Made by a program: the position numbers and the translations under genes. From Desulfobacterales bacterium (GTDB taxonomy: Bacteria > Desulfobacterota > Desulfobacteria > Desulfobacterales > JAFDCJ01): 5,351 nucleotides of DNA. Where the stretch lies: NCBI GenBank assembly GCA_029932495.1, contig JAOZPY010000221.1, positions 1 to 5,351 on the forward strand, written 5' to 3'. Shown here piece after piece: positions 1 through 4,240 of the stretch (positions are counted from its first letter, which is position 1; each line of letters begins with the position of its first letter). Under the pieces are notes generated by a model. The model did no database searches. It was given only the letters and a program-made list of their open reading frames with translations, and was not told the origin of the DNA.

Positions 1-448
1 CCATCTCCACGGTCTCCTGGACACTGGCCGGCGCCATCACCAGCAGCCGGTAATCGCCGTGTCCACCGCCTTTGGTGGCCTGGAAATAATCGGCCTGGGA
101 TGGCAGAATACCGCCCAGACCGGGACCGCCGCGCATAATGTTGACAAATACCGCCGGGCATTCAGCCGCAGTAATGTAACTGATGCCTTCACTCATCAGG
201 CTGATCCCCGGGCTAGATGAGGTGGTAAACACACGTTCACCGCAAGCCGCGGCACCAAAAATCATATAGGATACCGCCACTTCGCTCTCCCCCTGCAAAA
301 AGACGCCCCCGACCTCGGGCATGCGCCGGGAAAGATATTCAGCCACTTCAGATTGCGGTGTAATGGGATAGGCAAAATAATTCAAGCCTCCGGCGCGAAT
401 GGCGGCTTCGCCGATGGCCTCGTTGCCTTTCATCAGAACTTTGCTCAT
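1..448 (-). CDS. vorB: 2-oxoacid:ferredoxin oxidoreductase alpha subunit, VorB type (3' end outside window)
   Basis: This is the N-terminal 149 residues of the subunit carrying the pyrimidine-binding half of a thiamine pyrophosphate-dependent 2-oxoacid:ferredoxin oxidoreductase. The complex decarboxylates a 2-oxoacid (branched-chain or 2-oxoglutarate) to its acyl-CoA and reduces ferredoxin in the cytoplasm. Visible family landmarks are GNEAIGEAAIRAG (residues 8-20), YPITPQSEVAEYL (27-39), the acidic QGESEVA stretch (52-58), TTSSSPGISLMSEG (75-88) and NIMRGGPGLGG (103-113). The TTSSSPGISLM form resembles proteins annotated VorB more than pyruvate-type PorA. The ATG at 446-448 has a strong ribosome binding site (CGGAGG, 455-460) in the 13-base gap after the ferredoxin stop, so the two genes are tightly linked. 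About 200 further residues should lie beyond base 1. The fold family is secure; the exact substrate (valine-derived oxoacid versus 2-oxoglutarate) cannot be settled from this part. Confidence 0.9.
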   Translation of the reverse strand, partial: MSKVLMKGNEAIGEAAIRAGGLNYFAYPITPQSEVAEYLSRRMPEVGGVFLQGESEVAVSYMIFGAAACGERVFTTSSSPGISLMSEGISYITAAECPAVFVNIMRGGPGLGGILPSQADYFQATKGGGHGDYRLLVMAPASVQETVEM

Positions 449-461
449 GTTCAACCTCCGT

Positions 462-695
462 TTATTTTTCTCCGACCGCCTGCTGCGCGATCTCACTGAT
501 CGTTATGGCGACATCCGGGCACATGGTGCAGCAAATCGCACAAAAAATGCAGTCTTCGGGACGGGCCTGGAACGCCGGGAAGTATCCCTTGGTATTGATC
601 TCTTCGGAAATTTCCAGAACATTCTTGGGACAGACGGCAACGCACAAACCGCAGCCCTTGCAACGGTCCCTGTCGATAGTATGCAAATACTCCAT
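462..695 (-). CDS. 4Fe-4S dicluster ferredoxin, delta subunit of the 2-oxoacid oxidoreductase
   Basis: This 77-residue protein carries two complete CxxCxxCxxxCP motifs: Cys12, 15, 18, 22 followed by Pro23, and Cys49, 52, 55, 59 followed by Pro60. That is enough to ligate two [4Fe-4S] clusters. An extra cysteine (Cys56) sits beside Cys55 in the second motif. Short two-cluster ferredoxins encoded beside the alpha subunit are the delta (KorD/VorD/PorD) subunits of four-subunit 2-oxoacid:ferredoxin oxidoreductases, where they pass electrons from the TPP site to free ferredoxin. The first cluster segment is at the very N-terminus, and the 26 residues between the motifs include a short beta-hairpin-like INTKGYFPAF stretch typical of this subunit. 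The ATG is preceded by AAAAGGAG (703-710) at 7-base spacing. The stop lies 13 bases before the VorB start, and the ATPase gene ends 58 bases upstream. A long plus-strand open frame over the same bases is a shadow. Confidence 0.92.
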   Translation of the reverse strand: MEYLHTIDRDRCKGCGLCVAVCPKNVLEISEEINTKGYFPAFQARPEDCIFCAICCTMCPDVAITISEIAQQAVGEK

Positions 696-753
696 GGAAT
701 AACTCCTTTTAGAACTGATATGTGCCCCGCCGGGTGACGGGACAGGCCATCAT

Positions 754-1464
754 TTAATTACCAATTGGCTCCCCGAACCGCGACGCAGTTAACCAGGGCG
801 GCACCAGTTGCCGGTCAACAGGCAAAACCGGACAGGTAAATCGCCGCCGATCAATATCACTCAGCAGTTGGCGGGATACGGCAATAAATTCCAGCGGCAG
901 GCCGCTTTGTTGCGCCAGGGATTCAACAAAGTCGTAACCGCCGTAAATATCCTCCGGGCGGGTCTCATCGATCAGATTGGCATTGCCAATCAAACCGGTG
1001 ACCTTCAACCGGGCCGCTTTCTCAATTTCATCGCGTATCTTCAGGCATCCGGCTACCGTGCCCGTTGCAGGACGCAACGGATTGACCACCAGCAGCATAT
1101 GCACCTGCCGGCCCTCGAAGGCATCTGCCAAAGCCGCCAGCACCGTGGCCCCCGCATTGTTACCGCCGACATCGAGCACCACCAGATCACCAGGCCGCTG
1201 AATCATCCCCCCGATAACAGGACTGAGCAACGGGAGGTCGGCCTGCAAAAGCTGCTCCGGCGGCAACACCACCTCAATTCCAATTGCTGCCAGGGATTTG
1301 CGGGCTTCCCGGGTCCTGAAATACGGGTTGACCAGATCCAGGTCCGCAATGCGTACATCCAGTCCGGCCCGCTTACGGTCCACCGCCAGGTTGATGGAAA
1401 TCTCTGTCTTGCCGCTGCCGTAATTGCCGACAATGGCAACAACTCCGTGCAAATCAATCTGCAA
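754..1464 (-). CDS. P-loop ATPase of the MinD/CobQ-like (SIMIBI) type in the oxidoreductase operon
   Basis: This 236-residue soluble protein is a P-loop NTPase. Residues 13-21 (GNYGSGKTE) form the Walker A loop, with Lys19 and Thr20 positioned to bind nucleotide. Residues 41-53 (DLDLVNPYFRTRE) follow strand 2, as in CobQ/MinD/ParA-like proteins. LVVLDVGGNNAG (94-105) is the Walker B/switch II segment with Asp98. VVNPLRP (126-132) and GLIGNANLIDET (157-168) fit the later strands and the base-binding region. It lacks the second lysine of the deviant Walker A of true MinD/ParA (KGGxGK). The start is a TTG at 1462-1464: an in-frame TGA lies two codons upstream, and GGAAGGA (1471-1477) sits 6 bases before it. 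As first gene of the operon ahead of the ferredoxin and VorB subunits, it may help assemble or control the complex; that role is inference. I know no characterised function for it. Confidence 0.85.
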   Translation of the reverse strand: MQIDLHGVVAIVGNYGSGKTEISINLAVDRKRAGLDVRIADLDLVNPYFRTREARKSLAAIGIEVVLPPEQLLQADLPLLSPVIGGMIQRPGDLVVLDVGGNNAGATVLAALADAFEGRQVHMLLVVNPLRPATGTVAGCLKIRDEIEKAARLKVTGLIGNANLIDETRPEDIYGGYDFVESLAQQSGLPLEFIAVSRQLLSDIDRRRFTCPVLPVDRQLVPPWLTASRFGEPIGN

Positions 1465-1470
1465 ATCTCA

Positions 1471-1477
1471 TCCTTCC
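1471..1477 (-). promoter_or_regulatory. Ribosome binding site deciding the TTG start of the ATPase gene
   Basis: GGAAGGA read on the minus strand lies 6 bases before the TTG at 1462-1464. Two nearby ATG triplets (1469-1471 and 1484-1486) are in a different frame and run quickly into a stop, so this site supports the TTG as the true start. Confidence 0.7.
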
Positions 1478-1492
1478 AGGGGGCATCCAAAT

Positions 1493-1523
1493 AAAAAAAG
1501 CCTTGGCATGTAAAATAAGGCTT
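1493..1523 (-). terminator. Intrinsic-terminator-like hairpin in the leader of the ATPase/oxidoreductase operon
   Basis: On the minus strand, AAGCCTT (1517-1523) pairs perfectly with AAGGCTT (1498-1504) across a 12-base loop, followed at once by a run of seven T (1493-1499, two of them inside the stem). It lies between the predicted promoter (1563-1591) and the TTG start at 1464, with no gene upstream to terminate. It could therefore act as a leader attenuator, or mark the 3' end of a short RNA. The stem has only 7 pairs, three of them G-C, so read-through should be considerable. On the plus strand the A-run precedes the hairpin and no T-run follows, so it would not work in that direction. 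Confidence 0.55.
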
Positions 1524-1562
1524 GAAACGCACACCCCGCCAACGCGGCAATTGTAATTTGCC

Positions 1563-1591
1563 ACTGTATGGATAATTTCAAGCCATGTCAA
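1563..1591 (-). promoter_or_regulatory. Sigma70-type promoter for the ATPase-ferredoxin-vorB operon
   Basis: On the minus strand, a perfect -35 hexamer TTGACA (1586-1591) is followed after exactly 17 bases by TACAGT (1563-1568), which matches four of six -10 consensus positions. Transcription would start near 1556, giving a leader of about 92 bases before the TTG at 1464. That leader contains the terminator-like hairpin at 1493-1523. No other good promoter pair for this operon was seen in the gap. Confidence 0.55.
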
Positions 1592-1641
1592 GGTTTTTCA
1601 GGGGATCGAGGTGCCGGGGAAAACCGCCCTTTTTTAGACTT

Positions 1642-1671
1642 TTGAATCCGTCGGGGGTATGATAATAAGAT
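1642..1671 (+). promoter_or_regulatory. Candidate weak promoter for the NamZ-like gene
   Basis: TTGAAT (four of six matches to the -35 consensus) is separated by 18 bases from TAAGAT (four of six matches to the -10). Transcription would begin near 1679 and leave a leader of about 108 bases. The match is modest and the surroundings are AT-rich, so this is only the best visible candidate. Confidence 0.25.
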
Positions 1672-1786
1672 CAATACAAATTTTTACCTTAATGTTGCAA
1701 AAGTCGGAGGGCTTCAGAGCCAATGCGTCAGGGTTGAAGACGTATAAGCATACTTCGAAGCCTTGACAACGCAGGATCTGAATCCT

Positions 1787-2968
1787 ATGCCAACCATACA
1801 GACCGGGCTCGAACAACTGATCAAGGACCCACACCGCTGGCTGACCAGCGGGCAGCGCCTTGGCCTTTTATCTAACCCTGCTTCGGTGGACCGCCGGCTT
1901 GCCCATGCGCGCATCCTGCTGAAGCAGGCATTTGGGGAACAACTCAAGGCGCTGTATTCTCCCCAACATGGTTTTTTTGCCGAAAAGCAGGACAATATGG
2001 TTGAATCCACGGATCTCATCGATCCGGTACTGCAAATTCCGGTATTCAGCCTCTATGGGAAAACCCGTATTCCAGATGTCCGTATGTTTGAACCCATCGA
2101 TGTCCTGCTGGTGGATCTCCAGGATGTCGGCTGCCGGGTGTATACATTCATCTATACCCTGTCTTACTGCCTTGAAGCGGCCAAAAAATACGACGTGCAG
2201 GTTGTGGTCCTGGATCGGCCGAATCCCATCAATGGTGTTGATGTGGAGGGCAACTGCCTGGCTGACGACTGCACCTCCTTTGTCGGGCGTTATCCAATCC
2301 CCATGCGCCATGGGTTGACCATCGGTGAGTTGGCCGGCCTGTTCAATGATTATTTTAAAATCGGCTGCCGTCTGAAGGTGGTTCCCATGGCCGGCTGGCA
2401 GAGGCAGATGTTGTTTGCGGACACCGGCTTGCCGTGGGTGGCTCCCTCCCCCAATATGCCCGCCCCGCAAACCGCGCTGGTGTATCCCGGCCAGGTTTTA
2501 TGGGAAGGCACCAATGTATCGGAAGGACGCGGCACTGCCCAGCCCTTTGAGCTGTTCGGTGCCCCATACATCCAGGTGGAAAAAATTCTGAAAACTATGG
2601 GAAGCAGGCGGATTCCCGGGGCGGCTTTACGCCCCACGGTGTTTGAACCCACCTCAAATAAGTGGCTCGATACGCCCTGCAACGGCTTTCAGATTCATGT
2701 CACCGATCCGGTGCGTTATCGGCCATACAAGACTACTTTGTGCCTGCTGCAGGCCGTCATTTCCGCGCACCGCGAGCAGTTTAAATGGAAAACGCCGCCT
2801 TACGAATACGAATTTGAACGGCTGCCCATCGACCTGATTATCGGGGACCGTAACATCCGCCGGCGTCTGGAAAACCTTGAGCCCGTTGATGAACTGGAAG
2901 CCGGCTGGCACGAAAACCTTGAATGCTTCGAAAAAATCCGGCAGGAATTTATGATATATCAAAGTTGA
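1787..2968 (+). CDS. NamZ/DUF1343 family protein (exo-beta-N-acetylmuramidase-like), cytoplasmic
   Basis: This 393-residue protein belongs to the DUF1343/NamZ family. Characterised members (B. subtilis YbbC/NamZ, GH171) release MurNAc from the non-reducing end of peptidoglycan fragments. Landmarks, numbered from the ATG: GLLSNPASVD (26-35), LYSPQHGFFAEKQD (56-69), FSLYGKTRIP (87-96), DLQDVGCRVYTFIYTL (110-125), VVLDRPNPINGVDVEG (140-155), YPIPMRHGLTIGEL (169-182), SPNMP (221-225) and EGTNVSEGRGT (240-250). Length is normal for the domain and both halves are intact. I chose the ATG at 1787, which has AGGA (1773-1776) 10 bases upstream; an in-frame TTG at 1763 would add eight residues but lacks a ribosome binding site. 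No signal peptide is visible, so it probably acts in the cytoplasm, for instance in wall-sugar recycling. The SPQHG motif has Gln60 where many members have Glu, so hydrolase activity is uncertain. An RNase H gene follows after 55 bases. Confidence 0.88.
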   Translation: MPTIQTGLEQLIKDPHRWLTSGQRLGLLSNPASVDRRLAHARILLKQAFGEQLKALYSPQHGFFAEKQDNMVESTDLIDPVLQIPVFSLYGKTRIPDVRMFEPIDVLLVDLQDVGCRVYTFIYTLSYCLEAAKKYDVQVVVLDRPNPINGVDVEGNCLADDCTSFVGRYPIPMRHGLTIGELAGLFNDYFKIGCRLKVVPMAGWQRQMLFADTGLPWVAPSPNMPAPQTALVYPGQVLWEGTNVSEGRGTAQPFELFGAPYIQVEKILKTMGSRRIPGAALRPTVFEPTSNKWLDTPCNGFQIHVTDPVRYRPYKTTLCLLQAVISAHREQFKWKTPPYEYEFERLPIDLIIGDRNIRRRLENLEPVDELEAGWHENLECFEKIRQEFMIYQS

Positions 2969-3023
2969 GCAAGTCAACCTCAACGCTGCATTAAGGGCAA
3001 TCCAACCAACCAGGAACAGCACC

Positions 3024-3737
3024 GTGACCCGTGATCAGAAACCAGAAGCCAGCGAATGGAAACGCATGTGGTTTAAAACCAATAAGGTCTGGGTGGCCAC
3101 CGACGGGGCCGGACAGCCCGTTGTCAAAGACGGCAAGGTCCTGGTCAAATACCAGCTCAAACAGGATTACAAATACTGGGTCAATCCGGAAAACATCCGT
3201 GCCATGGATTCCGGGCCGCCCCAAATCCCCCGGGCAGCAAAAAAAAAACCCCGCCCCAAAAAATCCGGTGCCCCCGACGGGGCCGCTTTGGATGAGGCCA
3301 TGGAAACAGCGCTTTGCGAGGACAAAATCTGTATTTATACCGACGGGGCGTCTTCGGGCAATCCGGGGCCAGCCGGAATCGGAGTGCTGCTGCGTTACGG
3401 GCAAAGCGAAAAGGAAATTTCGGAATCCATCGGCATTGCCACCAACAACGTGGCCGAGCTCAAAGCCATCGAGGCGGGATTGGGGGCGTTGAAATCCACC
3501 ACCATTCCAGTCCGGATCTTCACTGACAGCAGCTATGCTTACGGTGTGCTGATGCGCAACTGGAAAACCCGCAAAAATCAACAACTGATCGACAACATTA
3601 AAAATTCCATGGCCCGCTTCAAAGATCTTCAACTCATTAAAGTCAAAGGCCATTCCGGCCACCGGGACAATGAGCGGGCCGATTCTCTGGCCCGGGAAGC
3701 CATAAAAAAAGCCCGGCGCAAAATTGTGCCGGGCTGA
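3024..3737 (+). CDS. rnhA: Ribonuclease HI with an N-terminal extension domain
   Basis: The C-terminal half (about residues 100-230) is a complete RNase HI domain, which cuts the RNA strand of RNA/DNA hybrids using two metal ions. The four acidic catalytic residues are present: Asp107 in YTDGASSGNPGPAGIG, Glu145 in NNVAELKAIEAG, Asp168 in FTDSSYAYGVL and Asp220 in NERADSLA. His210 (KGHSGH) matches the catalytic-loop histidine. The first 62 residues form a separate Trp- and Lys-rich segment with a repeated strand pattern (VWVATDGAGQPVVKDG, then LVKYQLKQDYKYWVNPENIR), followed by a basic Lys/Pro/Ala linker (about 63-98). This segment does not look like the known N-terminal hybrid-binding domain of eukaryotic-type RNase H1. 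The start is GTG at 3024 with AGGA (3012-3015) 8 bases upstream. The gene is 55 bases after the NamZ-like gene and probably co-transcribed. Its last codons coincide with the terminator of the convergent gene. Confidence 0.93.
   Translation: MTRDQKPEASEWKRMWFKTNKVWVATDGAGQPVVKDGKVLVKYQLKQDYKYWVNPENIRAMDSGPPQIPRAAKKKPRPKKSGAPDGAALDEAMETALCEDKICIYTDGASSGNPGPAGIGVLLRYGQSEKEISESIGIATNNVAELKAIEAGLGALKSTTIPVRIFTDSSYAYGVLMRNWKTRKNQQLIDNIKNSMARFKDLQLIKVKGHSGHRDNERADSLAREAIKKARRKIVPG
3704..3735 (-). terminator. Intrinsic terminator of the small membrane-protein gene, inside the 3' end of rnhA
   Basis: AGCCCGGC (3728-3735 read on the minus strand) pairs perfectly with GCCGGGCT (3710-3717) across a 10-base loop, and seven T follow on the minus strand (3704-3710, one in the stem). 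It begins about 31 bases after the stop codon of the minus-strand gene at 3767. The same bases encode the last ten or so residues of RNase H, whose stop codon overlaps the hairpin edge. On the plus strand there is a stable stem but no T-run directly after it, so it should not be a normal terminator for rnhA. Confidence 0.75.
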
Positions 3738-3766
3738 GATCCGTTACCGTTCATAAAAAGCGGGGA

Positions 3767-4057
3767 TTATTCTTTTTTTAACTTTTCGATTTCCTGTTTG
3801 AGCTCATCGATTTCATTTTTATACTTCTCAACATCCTCTCCGGCCGGGTCCGAAGCGGTGACCGGCTCTGACTGGGTTTCATCCTTGTTCCAGCTGTCCT
3901 TGAGTTCATCGTACCCCAGGTAGATGGCCAGGGCCCCTCCGAGCAATAACATAACGGGGATGGTACCGGCCAGAACAACAAGGAACTGTGGCCACCAGAC
4001 CACGATGCCGATTACACCGAGCAACGCGGCCACTGCGCCGCCGATTAATGTCTTCAT
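3767..4057 (-). CDS. Small membrane protein with two transmembrane helices and a C-terminal coiled coil
   Basis: I do not recognise a named family for this 96-residue protein. Two hydrophobic helices (about residues 4-22 and 25-48) are joined by a very short WWPQ turn and form a membrane hairpin, so both ends should be on the same side. A charged linker (50-75, rich in Asp, Glu, Ser and Thr) leads to a coiled coil (76-96) with a clean 3-4 heptad spacing: Val76, Tyr79, Ile83, Leu86, Ile90, Leu93. The coil suggests self-association or binding of a soluble partner; this is inference. I chose the ATG at 4055-4057, with a near-perfect AAAGGAGGG (4067-4075) whose AGGAGG core is 10 bases upstream. 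A TTG at 4064-4066 would add three residues but sits almost on the ribosome binding site. The gene is convergent with rnhA and divergent from plsB, so it is probably monocistronic, ending at the terminator at 3704-3735. Confidence 0.8.
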   Translation of the reverse strand: MKTLIGGAVAALLGVIGIVVWWPQFLVVLAGTIPVMLLLGGALAIYLGYDELKDSWNKDETQSEPVTASDPAGEDVEKYKNEIDELKQEIEKLKKE

Positions 4058-4240
4058 ATACAGCAACCCTCCTTTCGCTCTATATCAATCTGTCTGATTT
4101 CATGATTCAAATGGATAACATTTTTTAGAAAATAACACAACTGGCAACGCAACGCAAGTCATTAAAACATTGCAAAGCAACGGCAATTCTGTTAATTTTA
4201 AAACAATTGCAACTGCTTGGAAACGGTACAAATTCAGCAT
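4058..4240. other. AT-rich divergent intergenic region between the small membrane protein gene and plsB
   Basis: This 183-base gap must carry promoters for two divergent genes. Apart from the ribosome binding site of the minus-strand gene (4067-4075), no promoter pair with good spacing and sequence stands out on either strand. The tetramer GCAA occurs seven times between 4144 and 4212, partly at 5-base steps. Two copies form the palindrome TTGCAA (4170-4175 and 4207-4212). Such repeats could be protein binding sites, but no known operator is recognised. Confidence 0.5.

Larger units (their letters stand above)
1465..1786. other. Divergent intergenic region (322 bases) between the oxidoreductase operon and the NamZ-like gene
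   Basis: This gap has no convincing gene on either strand. The left part holds the leader, hairpin and promoter of the minus-strand operon, described separately. The right part (about 1592-1786) should hold the promoter of the plus-strand gene. The best candidate there is TTGAAT (1642-1647), 18 bases, then TAAGAT (1666-1671), which is weak. Short inverted repeats occur: GGCTTC (1710-1715) with GAAGCC (1757-1762), and GACTTTTG (1637-1644) with CAAAAGTC (1698-1705). They are short enough to be chance. Confidence 0.6.

Noticed and set aside
399..737. A 112-codon plus-strand open frame across vorB and the ferredoxin gene
   Set aside because: It is antisense to two well-supported genes and has no ribosome binding site or family resemblance.
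808..1494. A 228-codon plus-strand open frame opposite the ATPase gene
   Set aside because: Its translation has low-complexity Gln/His/Arg-rich composition and no recognisable motif, while the opposite strand encodes a clear P-loop ATPase.
1203..1550. A minus-strand frame from a TTG at 1550 running through the leader into the ATPase gene in another frame, as a leader peptide or separate gene
   Set aside because: There is no ribosome binding site and it overlaps the ATPase out of frame for most of its length; it looks like a chance open frame.
1637..1705. Perfect 8-base inverted repeat GACTTTTG / CAAAAGTC with a 53-base gap
   Set aside because: A repeat of this length is expected about once by chance in a region of this size, and no T-run or known operator accompanies it.
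1763..1791. TTGACA (1763-1768) with TATGCC 17 bases later, as a promoter on the plus strand
   Set aside because: Transcription would begin inside the NamZ-like coding region, after its ATG at 1787, and the -10 is poor.
2964..2984. GTTGAG / CTCAAC hairpin just after the NamZ-like stop codon, as a terminator
   Set aside because: It has six pairs, no following T-run, and the RNase H gene starts 40 bases later with a good ribosome binding site, so read-through is likely.
3754..3779. AAAAAG ... CTTTTT hairpin with a T-run as a plus-strand terminator for rnhA
   Set aside because: The stem is almost wholly A-T and too weak to call; the T-run is the Lys-rich coding end of the opposite gene.
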